From Glandiceps talaboti (lineage: Eukaryota; Hemichordata; Enteropneusta; Spengelidae): a DNA stretch of 64,000 nt. The notes below the pieces were generated by a model. That model had not been told where the DNA came from. It did no database searches and worked only from the letters and a program-made list of their open reading frames with translations. Both the position numbers and the translations under genes were made by a program. Positions 1 through 11,923 of the stretch are shown here, in pieces; position 1 is the first letter of the stretch, and every line of letters begins with the position of its first letter. Where the stretch lies: NCBI RefSeq assembly GCF_964340395.1, contig NC_135556.1:4481001-4545000 (forward strand). Reading direction: 5' to 3'.

Positions 1-857
1 CATCCAGGCAGGTAACTGAATTGTGTCTTAGTGCTTCCGAAATGCTTTAAAAGATCACCTGAAATGCAGTAGACCTAAATCACTTTCATGTTAATGTAAA
101 AAGTGACACTTTGTGAGTATACTGTCATCATGTATAGATAGTACACTTTATTGGAGGTCTTAGTTTACCAAAATAAACACAAAGTAAAACTATTGTTTCA
201 CCATGGTGATATGAGCTATTGAATAGATCAGGATAAAAACGTAAACATGTACCATGAAGGTCAATTCAGGCAAAATATGGAAGATAAAATAGCAATGAAC
301 GATTAGCCAACATCTGCATCGGATTTTAATCAGATTGGATTTAACTGTGCCCACACACAGTAGGATGATATTTGATAATTTATGATGGCATCCATGATCT
401 TGCAGTGTACCGTACATTTTTGGGACTTCATTGAAGTATTTTATTTACTCCTAAATATGAACTGTTTTACTTCATGTTAATAGTTTGATACAAAATGACA
501 GTATAGTCACTTTCTGACAATAAGCCTTCCAAACAAACTGCTCCCTACTGACAAAGTGACCAGGTAGATTTATTACAACCCTATCAAATTATTCTCCTTT
601 AATACCAGCCAAATATTTTGTATCTAAAACAAAACGTTGCTGTACCAAAGCTGTAATTGAAATATGAAATTCTTATAGAATTTCAAATATTAGAGTTTCT
701 AGTTCTGTATTGATAATGATATTGAAATCAAATTTTAATGACATATTCCGTCACTCTCACATTGAATCCTGACAATAGATCTTAGTGTCCACCAGGAACA
801 CTGATGACAAATTTTTAATATGGAAGTGTTTGTTATTGTTATACTTATTAATGTATT
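1..857. other. No gene seen
   Basis: AT-rich non-coding DNA. Open frames are short, with no splice-bounded coding tract that I could support and no repeat of note. Confidence 0.5.
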
Positions 858-900
858 TCATTTGTCCCCTATAGGGTATCATTTGTCCCCTATAGGGTAC
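858..900. repeat. 21-bp tandem duplication
   Basis: Two adjacent copies of a 21-bp unit, CATTTGTCCCCTATAGGGTA plus one base, differing only at the last base. Each contains the palindromic core CCCTATAGGG. Probably a local duplication; no function inferred. Confidence 0.8.
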
Positions 901-1008
901 ACAGAATTGATTTGTGATTGCAGATAATGATGATATACATATCTTTATTCATTCTATCTTCTGTTCATCTCCCTAGGGATTGCTAACTTTGTTGTCTCGT
1001 TTCAATAC

Positions 1009-1172
1009 CTTGTCAACAGTTTGATGTCTTTCATTCTTCACTGTGTGATCACATACAAGTGATAGTCTTTGTGCCAAAAACTGACGTGTTAGGAAGCGTT
1101 TTTGATTACTTGGACTACAGCCACTGATAAACGCTTTAACTTTTACATTGTCTAGTTTCATTTCCTTTACAT
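1009..1172 (-). CDS. Candidate internal exon, unknown protein
   Basis: On the minus strand a 164-nt tract is bounded by a possible acceptor (CTGAATAG, exon from 1172) and a good donor (GACAAG then GTATTG, intron from 1008). The frame inside is open and coding-like: it starts at phase 1 (xAT GTA AAG), ends at phase 0, and encodes a charged segment including FISGCSPSNQKRFLTRQFL. I do not recognise the family. The acceptor lacks a strong pyrimidine tract, and partner exons were not established. It could belong to a gene running leftward out of the window, or be a chance open frame. Confidence 0.27.
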
Positions 1173-2723
1173 CTATTCAGACAAGATGGAATTAAATTAA
1201 TCATATGGTCCATCACTAAAAAAATGAAGTGTAGGAAGCTACACCTATTACTACTTTTATTCCAGATCATGTGTTAATATTGGTATCATGGCAACTGTTG
1301 CCATGGGTACTAAAGATGGGGACTAACCATAGGGAAGCATAATAAGACAAAACAGTATAGTGTATTATTTAATCCAGAAAAATTGTGAATTTGGAGATGA
1401 TCAGATTTTGAACCACTTATTGATCAATTGTACAGCTTGAAATATTGACAGAATATGTCAATCACAAGAGACAGCACAGGGTTGTTGAAAGTAGTACGTG
1501 ATTGTTTCCATAAATCCACACACTCTTCAGTCTGCAATACTGTTGTAGTTATTTTGTAAGGTGTCTATAATTAGCATAGATTCCTAACACAAAATGTCTC
1601 CAGCAAACGATAGTTACAGAACAATTTCAGATGTTTTTTGTACTCAATTGCTACTCTTGAGAGGACAGATTATAATAACTACGAGTGGGAAACCTGTAAA
1701 GAAATGTATAAAATGTACCACTATGTGTGTAATAATTGTCAGTCTGGGCTGTAGAGTGGTTATAAATGTGAAATACTGGTCTGTAGTCTACATTCTCTGT
1801 CATCACCTAGATGATCTCAATTTTAATACCGAGGTACGCAATTGCTCACACGGCGTGATTTGAACACAATGCCTCGATCTCCTTGATAGGTTTCTGAAAA
1901 TTTACCCATTTCACCAAGTATCTGAGTTCAGATCTGAGAAGCATAAAGTATAATCATTGGCAGTGTAAGTCAGAGTGAAGCCAAACTGGGTTTGCCGTAA
2001 TAGTCGGTCTATTGAAATCACTCACTTTATGAAATTGGCGGCATTGTAAAGTAAGAGATCATATTGCCTTCTGCAGGTGATATTCGTAATCAGACAATCA
2101 GAGATGCTCTGCATGATAAATTGAAAATTTTCTACATTTATGAGTCTCGAATATTTCGCCAATTTCATTCAGAGTGTTCTTAATAATTTACTGTGTTCAT
2201 TTACTTTTCATCATTACGTTCTCCCACAGGTTGATAAGTTGTCAAGAACTGAACCCTCCAGTTAGAGAAAATAATTAAAATCAAGCCCCCATGGATGTGT
2301 TGAAACTGAAAAATAACATTTTGAATGGTAGTGCCATGTAAAAGTGAATTTAGCTTTCACCGATTTCATAATAAATTGAAAGTATTAATACTACATGTAG
2401 TTATCCTCAACAAGTAATATTTAGAAATCCCACTGTTTTGCGGAAAGTTTGAAATCTGGAACATATTCAATGCATCGAGTTTAGCCAGGCTGTAGCATCA
2501 CTGGGGTTACAACTATGTATTTTCCAAGGGATGGAGTGTAAATTCCTGTTATCAAAAGATGGAAATGGTTAAATATGGAAAGATATATTTTCCAATAATT
2601 TATATAATACCTTATAAGACAGGTACAGGGCAAAACTGTGCAGAGAATCTGGTTGATGTATATGACCTCAACATGATTGTTGATTTATAAAAGTTCACTT
2701 CATCAGTCTAGTTGTATACCTAT
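1173..2723. other. No gene seen
   Basis: Non-coding AT-rich DNA. The only local structure noted is a hairpin at 1287-1305 (CATGGCAAC, one base, GTTGCCATG). The 89-codon open frame at 1594-1863 has no coding-like composition. Confidence 0.45.
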
Positions 2724-2890
2724 GGGGGGGGGGGGTGGTGATGTATGCTGTAGGGGGTGATCTATGCTGTGGGAGGGGTGATCTATGCTGTAGGGGGGGT
2801 GATCTATGCTGTAGGGGGTGATCTATGCTGTGGGAGGGGTGATCAATGCTGTAGGGGGGTGATCTATGCTGTGAGAGGTGTTATCTATGC
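2724..2890. repeat. G-rich minisatellite, about 20-bp unit
   Basis: About eight imperfect copies of GATCTATGCTGTAGGGGGGT, opening with a run of twelve or so G. The length of the G run varies between copies, the usual slippage pattern. Confidence 0.9.
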
Positions 2891-3071
2891 TCACAATATT
2901 ATTATTAAGTAGCTTTCTTTAAAAAAAATAAAATTAAGACATTTTCATAATATTGGTTTATCATTAGTGGTAGTTTGCTGTATATATTTCAAAGCATGTT
3001 ATCTTCTTTAACCTTTTCATTTCATTAGTTTTCAAATCCATTTTTTTGAAACAGGTTTTCCAGTGTCTTAC

Positions 3072-3171
3072 TAGAGTGTGAATTGAAATTGATACAGAAA
3101 GATCAGTTACAAACGTGAATGTAATTTCCTTGAGGCTTGGTGTCACACCTCTTTGACATTTGAGTCCATCT
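3072..3171 (-). CDS. Weak candidate exon, unknown protein
   Basis: A minus-strand open tract ends at a strong donor (CACTCTA then GTAAGAC) and can begin at CACGCAG. Inside it encodes a segment containing VTPSLKEITFTFVTDLSVSI, which looks plausible for a folded protein but matches nothing I know. The acceptor has a poor pyrimidine tract. Its end phase (0) does not match the start phase of the candidate exon at 1009-1172, so the two are not directly joined. Confidence 0.17.
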
Positions 3172-4129
3172 CTGCGTGATACTCAGTAATATGAGTTTTA
3201 TACAATTGAGTGGGTTTTCTGACGTCATGTGAAATATTGCTGCAAAGAAGACTTGCTAATTAAATGCTGATTGAATGGCAAATCTATCACCTTTCAGATG
3301 GTAGAGAATCCTTTCTGAAATGAATTTATTGTATATCCGGAAAATCTATCAAATGTATGTAGCGCACAAAAAGACACATTGCTGTTGTTAGTTCGGTGGT
3401 TTTTGAAATGTAGCATACAAACTGACATGTTTCTGTTGTTGGCATGGTGATGCCAGAATGCTTTTGTAAATAAGATACCTTCTAAAACTTAGGGGATAGG
3501 ATATAATTGCTTTTTAGTCTGCAAATATCTGTGATCATGTTTCTTCTGAAATTAGTTTCTGTTCTGGGAAATATTAACCTGACCTGAGGATTATGTATGG
3601 TGAAAATTTCGGCTTATTCAATGCCTATTACACTGATTACGGAACGAAAGTTACCAGACACAGTCATGTTAGCGCAATTTCTTTTGACCAGATATTGGGC
3701 AACGATGACACGTGCTGTAAACTGAAACTGGCGTGCAGAAAGGGTGCCAATATTCATGAGTGAAACGTAATTCGGTTGATGAGAAGATAAAAAAGTCTGT
3801 GTGACTTGTTTTGGCAGTGAAATTTGACAAACAAGTTAAAACAATTGTCTGAAAGTAGCGTATTATTCTAGCTACCGTAAAATGCACAGTATTGAGGCTA
3901 AACTATTGTGTACGCATCTTACAAATTGTTCCGATTCTCTGGCGACTATGGCAACCAGCTCGCTGAAAGTGGGTTACTGGCTAGCCCAAACTATCCATGA
4001 GTCAATGCGTATCTGAAATAACACTTCCGCATCGCGAGAAGATTTTGAGAAGCGTGAAAAGTCAAAGTGACCAAATAGCGGTACTGACCGGAAACTGGTG
4101 TAGGGGTACAGTAACTCTCTGATCTAACT

Positions 4130-4450
4130 TTGGTTACCCTTACCGAAATGAGACAGCTGTTTTTGAGCTGCAGCAGCTCTCAAAAAGACTTCTGACAGTT
4201 AGCTGCCGGAAGGCTGATTTTTGTGCATACATAATTAGATTTGAGCTGCAGAGAACAGCTCTCAACAGCTCAGGTAAATACCTGACAGACATTCAACTGC
4301 TTTATAACAGACTTATGTAAGACTATCGTCAGACATCTGAAAGACCACTAACAGACCTGACAGACTAACAACAGCCTTCTGACAGCATTGTGACAAACTG
4401 CTGAAAGACTATAAGCAGACTTCTGACAGGTATCATTGGCACACTGCAAA
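4130..4450 (+). repeat. Dispersed repeat, copy A (CAGCTC/CTGACAG-rich)
   Basis: This stretch begins near TTACCCTTACC and is crowded with CAGCTC, CTGACAG and CAGACTTCT words. The same start and vocabulary recur on the opposite strand at about 8530-8945, so the two look like diverged copies of one repeat family in inverted orientation. No coding capacity. Copy boundaries are approximate because I could only align them by eye. Confidence 0.5.
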
Positions 4451-4883
4451 AGGGGAATTCCTTACTAAAAATCCACTAGTTTAAAAAGTGTTCTATACTA
4501 ATTCAAAACAAGTCTGATCAGTTTTGAGTGTTTCATTCATGTTTTAAACTTGTCAGAAGTCCTTAGTCAACTCATTTGAAACTAGTTTTAAACATGTTTT
4601 AAACCATATTAATTTTGACACTTAAAACATGCTTATACACGTTGGGGAAATATATTTGACATACAAATGTATATCAGGACTGACCATATTTGATTTGAAT
4701 GTTGTTCCCACTGAAACATATTTAAAAAATGTCAGTTTCACAAACTCACAAAGTTTGTTCACTTACATGTTTTAGGGGATACACATATATGTATGTATGT
4801 ATGTACATACTACACACACGGGCACATACTTTTGCAACCAGTAAATCATGCAGAAGAAGAATTAAATGAAAACAAGAAGCAAC

Positions 4884-4889
4884 TTTATT
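4884..4889 (-). terminator. Polyadenylation signal for the minus-strand gene
   Basis: TTTATT on the plus strand is AATAAA on the minus strand. It lies about 370 bases downstream of the proposed stop codon at 5261, a normal distance for a short 3' UTR, and supports the gene ending here. Confidence 0.4.
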
Positions 4890-5260
4890 GCTTTTTTCCA
4901 AAATAACTAAAAGGCTTGAGACATGTCTGTAGTGAAATGACAGTACCAACATACCTGAGTTTAACAATAGTACCTGTATTCATCCATTGATTAGAAGACA
5001 AAAAATATATGTCCCTTAATGATGGGGTTCTTCAAATCAAATCTAAAGAATCACCTACATCATACATGTGAAAGAGCTCTGGCAATTTGAGTTTGGCTTT
5101 CAACAGTTGCTGGAGTTTCAGAGTCTGACATTATTTCACTTTCAGTCATTATGTAAGCTAAAGCCATTGTGTTCATCATTAGCATCATCACTTTGGCAGT
5201 TTACATCATCACTTTGGCAGTTTACATCATCAGTTTGGCAGAATCAGGATCAGAATCAGA

Positions 5261-7057
5261 TCAATCAATATCCATTGGTTCCTGAAAGTCACTGCAAAGA
5301 AAGAACCAAGAGCAATCAATTAACAAAAGAAATGTTTGTTATGAATGTGAAGGGAGAGGTACACAGTTCATTTTATCTTTTGTTTCTAATAAACAGTTAC
5401 ATGCTACAAACAAAGAATCTATTGTTTGTCCCTATAGAAATGCCAACTGTCTTGTGTCTTTTTACTATTTGCTCCTCTTGGGCAATTATATTGCTCTGTT
5501 TTGTTTTTATACACTAACAGATTAAAAAAGTTACTAGTACCTTTGAAAGTAGGCCTGTTCCTTCATCCTTTTTAAAGTTGACATACAACTTTGCTAGGCG
5601 TTTGGCTTGCTTCTCTTCAGCAATTTCTCTATCTTTGTCAGTCTTTGCTTTATTGCTTTGCTGTGCTGCATGTGTTCCATTTTTTGTCCTGCTGGAGTTT
5701 GCTTTCTTTGTCCACTTTCTGTTTTTTGTACTTTTATGTTGACACTGCTTTTTCTAAAGTCATCTTGAGTTTCTACTCTAAGATGCAACAAATAAAAACA
5801 TGCATGTAAGTAACACTAATTTTGGCAAAACAAAAATTATCAACTGGTAAATAGAATCTACAAAATGTATATTCTTGTAGTGTGTTAACAGTGGTACACC
5901 CTAGGTGAATACATTTTATCAGACTTCCCAAAAGTACATCAGAGGCTGAGCAGCCATAATTAAGGAACAGCTTTATAAAAACTTTATAAAAAAAATAATG
6001 AACTCGCAGTCTTCCCACATTGTCTCACTTAACACTTAACATTTCTACTTAGAATAAGACAAGGATAATTAATATTGCTTGTCTGATGGCCACAATGCCT
6101 CAACAAGAGTTCCATATTCTTACTCTCTCCTTACAACTAAATAGGTGTTGTGTTCTATAATTTGCACTATAACGTAATGAATACACAAATACATCAATAT
6201 GAAGCATTTTAAACATGACAATCTTTGATTAAAATGAAAGTCCATACCCTTATTAAATAAATACATACATACATGTACGTATATATATACACACACACAT
6301 ACATACATACATACATACATACATACATACATACATACATACGGACAGACCTCAATGACATACATCAAGTTGGTGAAAAGTGTTCTGCATGTACATGACA
6401 GAGCACTGTGTAAATGTGGCTGTGACCATGGGGTGTACTAGTACTACTACTAAATGATTTGTGACACACTGGTTTCTACAAAACACTCCAACATTGTTCC
6501 ATTCCATATCTTAATTGAATAAATTAATTTGCCACTGTTTTCTAACAAGACTCAGTGCGGTACATAGGAACTCTTTCGACGAGAAACTAATATTTTTTAC
6601 ACGATAAATCATGGGGGGGGGGGGGGTGTAATCTAATTCCAGTTTACACACGGCACCAGGCAAGCAGTGCATTCTTTCCTACTTTCAATCGACAAAGTGG
6701 ACACTCCAACTTGAATATTACATGTATATCAGATGTACTTTAAAAACAACTTTCGGAAGTTTCAAACAGTTGTAGAAGTCTATGTATGCAACCGTGGACC
6801 GAGGTCTAGGTCTATGTCTGAAAAGGCTCCGATCGTACGGCCACAAGTACTATAATATAAATAAGATATAACGTCTACACATAGACGACCTGGATTCTAT
6901 CGTTTAAAAAAAATACCAGAGCCTATAATGTGCTCTGAAAGCGTCAGTTAAATTAACATACCTTCATCACCAAAATGAGTAGGTCTTGATGTATACCTCT
7001 TCTCATGATCAGTTGTCGAAGACGATTTTCTTTGCCTTTGTGAATCATGGCCGCCAT
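5261..7057 (-). CDS. Small lysine-rich protein, three-exon model, family unknown
   Basis: The spliced model on the minus strand is exon 1 7057-6962 (32 codons, start MAAMIHKGKENRLRQL, donor AAG then GTATGT), exon 2 5753-5541 (71 codons, donor AAG then GTACTA) and exon 3 5281-5261 (EPMDID then TGA). All junctions are phase 0, giving about 109 residues. Exon 2 is very basic and coiled-coil-like (DREIAEEKQAKRLAKLYVNF). A better acceptor lies 24 bases upstream of exon 2 (CATCTTAG), and reading from it favours a second frame; see findings. Exon 3 also has a better acceptor, TTTCTTTGCAG, that would end the protein at once. The start sits in a YY1-type promoter and AATAAA lies at 4884-4889. I do not recognise the family; a nuclear or nucleolar protein would fit the composition, but that is inference. 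No intervening exons were found. Confidence 0.45.
6260..6342. repeat. (TACA)n microsatellite
   Basis: Tetranucleotide array of about fifteen units with a short (CA)n/(TA)n lead-in, inside the intron of the minus-strand gene. A run of 14 G follows at 6613-6626. Confidence 0.95.
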
Positions 7058-7457
7058 CTTCCGTTTCACATTTGAAGTACTGGGGAGATTGCGCGCGTTG
7101 ATTTGATTGGCTGATACGTCATAGCCTCGTTCACAATAATTTCAAAACTTCAATGCGTTGTAAACTTTACAGCAGTCGTTGATTCAATTTTGAAAAAATA
7201 TATTTTTGTTTATTGTTTTGTTTCTCATATTATCCATGTTTGTGCTGTTATTAGCCATAAACAAAATGTTTGTTCCTAGCAGTTTTTCCACGAGCTTTGA
7301 ACGAGCCTTTGACGCCATATTGTGGATATAACCTTAGCCAGCGATCGACGATCGAGGGGTTTGTTTACACCGTACGTTCACGTTACGTATCGACTCAAAA
7401 CAGAGCAGTATACTTGTAATCTCCAAAAGTTGAAGCAAAATGGCAATCTATGAGAGA
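7058..7457. promoter_or_regulatory. Bidirectional CpG-rich promoter
   Basis: The interval between two divergent coding starts is richer in CpG than its surroundings. It holds an inverted CCAAT box (ATTGG, 7106-7110), a CRE-like TACGTCA (7115-7121), GCGCGCG (about 7091-7097) and clustered CGATCG around 7340-7355. On the minus strand the initiator region reads CGGAAGATGGCGGCC, an ETS core overlapping a YY1 consensus that includes the start codon of the minus-strand gene. This arrangement is typical of TATA-less housekeeping promoters. Which transcripts it drives is inferred from position. Confidence 0.5.
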
Positions 7458-7993
7458 TGGAAGCGAAAAGTGGCCATTCCAGTTCTGAGGACAACTTTGC
7501 GATCATTGGCCCACAAACGATGGACTCCCATCACTTCCGGGTGATGTCCCTCGACATCAACAACATTAACACACGAACACGTACACAGACAATACCGATA
7601 CCGTTTCAAGCGAGTTTGGTAGACTAATGAGATGATCGACAGGAAGGAGATGGCGAGCATCATATTTATTCATGTTATAACATAACGGAGGAAATGAAGA
7701 CAACTGTGAGTTATTTGACAATGAAGAGGGGAGTCAAAATCCCTTGTTGACATCCGACTGTCGAGATTTATCAGACGGCGTTGATGATGGGTATGACAAC
7801 CCTGAATATGACTGACTATAGTGAAACTGAAAACTCAGATATTGGCGAGGCCGATCATATGCGGCCCAAAATGAACCACTCTTTTCAATGCCTATACGCT
7901 ACACGACCGGCCCAAGTCAAGAAATATACTGCAGGGGACATTTCCTGTAGTACCCTTGAAAATGGGCCGTGTTTCTGCATATGTAACCAGTAA
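7458..7993 (+). pseudogene. Disrupted coding region, acidic protein of unknown family
   Basis: Three consecutive plus-strand tracts look coding but lie in different frames. Tract 1 starts at ATG 7458 (MEAKSGHSSSEDNFAIIGP) and stops at TAA TGA near 7623, then the same frame resumes coding-like sequence (DDRQEGDGEHHIYSCYNITEE). Tract 2 (about 7690-7813) is acidic and includes CELFDNEEGSQNPLLTSD and GYDNPEYD. Tract 3 (about 7808-7993) includes SETENSDIGEADHM and ends in TAA. Reading them as one protein needs two stops ignored and two single-base shifts. Possible GT-AG joins exist but give introns of about 80 and 31 bases, the second too short for animals. It is either a decaying gene start beside a live promoter or an assembly with indels. 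Family not recognised. Confidence 0.4.
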
Positions 7994-8529
7994 TTGCTAG
8001 TCCCAAGTTGAAGCATAGTAAACAAATTCCACACTAATATACGTGCATGGCTATCACAAACCCAGAATACTAAATCTGGCAAATGATTTTAAAATGGATG
8101 TTTGTTATGTAGGTGACATATTACAAATAATTTGAGAAAACAGTTACATTAAATCTCGGTAAGTTGTGAGGGTGAACGATGCAAATAATAAATGCATACA
8201 ACAATACATGTACATTTTATATTAGAGGTATTCTGTAAGGATTGATTTTGTTGTTCATGCAGCTGGTTTACGTTTTAACAAGAACAGATTCCGGTGTTTA
8301 TACTTAACAATGAAACTTAATAAATATATTTTAACATGTAAATGTACTGTAGTTATTGGTCATTTGATGGTGTTGCAGGCATTCTTATAAATATTACCTA
8401 CATTCACCTGCATACATTTGATGTATGTTTTAGTGAATAAGTATTTAGGCAAGTTTAATTCCAAGCAATATTTATTATGACACAGAAGCATATTAACAGA
8501 GAACCCTTGGATTGGTATGCCCTTCCACA

Positions 8530-8970
8530 TTGCCACTGTCCAGGTAACTTTAAAATATTCTGGAAACTACCACAAAAGCTGCTAAAAGTCTGCTGCTAGT
8601 CGTTTTGCCCATGACAGAGCAAAGTGTAAACACTCCTGACAGACATTATTTAGAAATTAACTCCTGTGGCTGAAGACAGCTGCCAGTAAACTGCAAGTAG
8701 CTGTTGGTGAACTGCAGACAGCTGTCAGTGAGATGCAGACAGCTGTCAGTAAGCTTAAGAATTTTTTTCCTAACAGACATAAACCCTAGAAGTCTGTTGC
8801 AGACATTCAGCAGCTCAACACATTTTTGAATGTGTGCAATAGAGCTGTTGGTAGTGTGCCACAGAGCTGAAAAGCTCTGAAAAAGCTCTTTGCCAGCTTG
8901 GGTCTGAGCTTTCAGTTTGGTAAGGGTAGGAACAATTTTGCACAATAGCAATTTGAGATGTGTGAGGTGC
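8530..8970 (-). repeat. Dispersed repeat, copy B (inverted relative to copy A)
   Basis: Read on the minus strand this region starts near CCTACCCTTACC and contains the same CAGCTC, CTGACAGCTGTCTG and CAGACTTCT words as 4130-4450. A subregion (about 8660-8760) is a short internal tandem of a 21-24 bp unit around GACAGCTGTCTGCA. The 108-codon open frame here is a by-product of the repeat. Confidence 0.5.
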
Positions 8971-8979
8971 ATTTTAATT

Positions 8980-11668
8980 TGGCAGGCAATGCAAGTGGAA
9001 ATTCAGTACCCCTTATAGATACCTGATCCAATCAGCCTGTCGTATTCAGTGCAATTGTTGTTGACACTTTTCGCAGTAGTGAAATATTAAAATTTGGATA
9101 ACGAATACTGAAATATGTTAGCAAGACATAGTTCCATGGAAAAACCTTCAACTAACATAAGTCCACTACACACGACTACAGTACGTACCAGTATACTTTC
9201 ATTCCCACATTTAAAAAAAAAATAGCCATGGCGTAAATTGATTCTATCCAATGCAATACAGACAGTTTGTCATGTTTCTGAAGGTCAAAAACAGAAAATT
9301 ATCAGATTGGCTATAAGAGTAAATCCTCCTAATGCGGCAAGTAGGAAGGAAATGTAGACTGAATTATTGAACAAAAATGGATGAAATAAGTTGTCTATAG
9401 GAAGGAAAATGGACATTGAAGTGTTTCCTGCAATAGATTATGTATGTATGTATAAGGTACAGTATATCAATGTAAAGTGAAACAACAAACTTATATATTT
9501 ATTTTAACATTTCTTCTTCTTTTTTGAGAAGAATGTACCTGGGAGATCAATTTGTCTGAAGTTGTGACAATGATCTCAAACTTTGCTATCTGAGCTAGAG
9601 TTTTTGTTGATCTTTCTGACATAAGAAATTTTGGGTTGTTCACCATTGTAGACTTTTAGATGTACCACAAAGTCAACGCTGTGTTTGGTTACCATTTTGA
9701 AGTATTTAAGTGAGTAAGTTTTGAAATTGCATTGTTTTGTACTCTATTTGGTGGTTTGTGAAATGTTGCGTACAAACAGACACGTTTGTTCAGACACAGA
9801 CCTGAAATAAAGAAGTAATACTAATAATATTTGAGTCAGTTACGTGACATAGTCATCCCCTCAATTTATTGATTTCTCCTGAGAATATAGCTTTGAGAAT
9901 TAGAATACTTTAGCAGAGTAATCACAAAGATTGAAGACCTGTATTTTGTAGATGCATTCAAGTGTCAAAATTTTGTTGCAATGGAAATTTCGTGACCAAA
10001 TTTTTAGATTACTATTCCTTGATATTTCTCTTCAACTTGAGTTCAGCAAAAATATAAAAATGTGAATGATGTAAGGAAACTAAGAGTGATCCAGGAGCCT
10101 TGACTACTTTCCGTGACTAAATGAAGGAAAATATTAGGGAATATAGCATACTGATGTAGGACAGTTTATATGGAATATTTACATGCATGTTAAATACGTC
10201 AACGTTGTCAGCACATTTTAATTTGTGGTCATTCACTCATAAATTGTAACCTGTCATATGTTACTAAATATAGAATCGTGTCATGTAAATAACCAGCAAT
10301 ATCCATTCATTATTCAACAGATATCGGTCAAATTATGGAGTTTAATGGCATGTTATATAGCCTACCAGTAGCAGAATAAGATATGTATGTGATAGCTACT
10401 AAAATGGAAAGGGACAAAATAAAACCACACTTAAGTTATTTAGTGTATGAGATAACAATGGAATCATGTCATCATATAGTCTTATTACTAATATTACATG
10501 TAGTAGAACTTTGTGTATGGCAGAACAGACTTTCCATAGCCAGCCATTACATCTGAATATCATGATTTTTTATCTATAGATTGATAACATTGGAAATGAA
10601 ATATGTATAAACGGCAACTTTATTAGTTTGTCGACAGTACGTAATTTCAGGAAAGGAGACAATTCAAGATGTCAGTTTCCCCTCTGGGTCTCTGCAGAAA
10701 CTTCCAGGTGTCTGAAAACACCTTTACACGCCCTCAAACAGGTGATAATCAGCCTGAATACACTGACATGTGACAGATGTCAATCATTTGTGGTGTGTAG
10801 TGGATGGAGTAATGGGACATATGTGTGTATTTGTGAATGTGTTGTTGCTAAAGTTTGGAAAGTGATATAAATCTAGTAAAACTTTTATTTATTTCTCTAT
10901 TTTGCACTACATTTTTGGTTGGGAAGTGCGCACCTATAGCAAATGTTTGTAGATAAGTTTTACCTACTTTAAAATGTTGTGGGTGAGTGTACATGTATCA
11001 GTGCGTGGTGAAAATAATGGTAGTGATTTAACCCTTTTACCACTGATTCCCGCTATTGCGTGAATGCGCAATCACTAATTATCTTGCTAATGGTATGGCA
11101 TTATGAGTATGTTAGATTATAGCACAGATAACTAACTAGTTATCTGTGATTATAGTAGTAGAAGTGACTGCTGTATCCTGTCTAATACTGATATAGATCT
11201 ACTAACTTAAATACTATGTAATTGAATAATTGGTTTATAAATGAGACTCCTTGAGACACCTCAAGTGATTTATTCCACAAGTTACATTGATTTATGTACC
11301 AGTAGTAACCTTATAACACAACTGAGGTAACTCTATGAAATACCCAACTTCTTGACTTTTTACCATTTCTGTATAAAAAAACAAATGTTAATATTTGTTG
11401 TAAACTTACCTCACTGAACTAACCCAACGTGTTGACTCTTTACTGTGACAATAAAAACCAGATATTTGGTAATTTAGTTTATAATCTTACCACATCTAAC
11501 TAAAAATAAAATACCCAACTTGTCAACTTTTTTTGTGTTTTACCAATAGTTTGAAACAATGATGTTAATGTTGTTGTCTTGTGTCCTGAATCCATAAAAT
11601 AGTCAGTTTACATCCACCACTCAAATACAACTTTTTAGTTTGAAAAGGACTATGAATTTGTAGTACAC

Positions 11669-11669
<1 letters not shown>
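8980..11669. other. No gene seen; one perfect hairpin
   Basis: AT-rich non-coding DNA. A 12-bp perfect stem with a 2-base loop lies at 11123-11148 (CACAGATAACTA/TAGTTATCTGTG). A segment near 9745-9790 is roughly 75% similar by eye to 3390-3440, suggesting an old dispersed repeat. Nothing else supported. Confidence 0.45.

Positions 11670-11720
<51 letters not shown>
11670..11720. repeat. (GAT)n microsatellite
   Basis: Seventeen near-perfect ATG/GAT trinucleotides. The minus-strand open frame through it is poly-isoleucine and is not a gene. Confidence 0.97.
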
Positions 11721-11923
11721 CAAACAGTGATTAGACAGAATCTCAGTCAAATATTGTATACTATTACTACCAAATAAATCAAACAAAATCTTCAAAAATA
11801 GACACTTACATATTATTATAAGTTATCAAAGCCCATAAGTTCACATAGGGTAGATTCATTTGTGACTGTGACTGGCTGCCTCACAATGATATTGTAGATA
11901 GCACCCTCCATGTGGAGAATGCG

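Noticed and set aside
1287-1305. Hairpin CATGGCAAC/GTTGCCATG
   Set aside because: Short, isolated and of a kind expected often by chance in 64 kb.
5068-5517. 149-codon plus-strand frame
   Set aside because: Lies antisense to the last exon and 3' UTR of the minus-strand gene and owes its openness to CATCATCACTTTGGCAG-type repeats.
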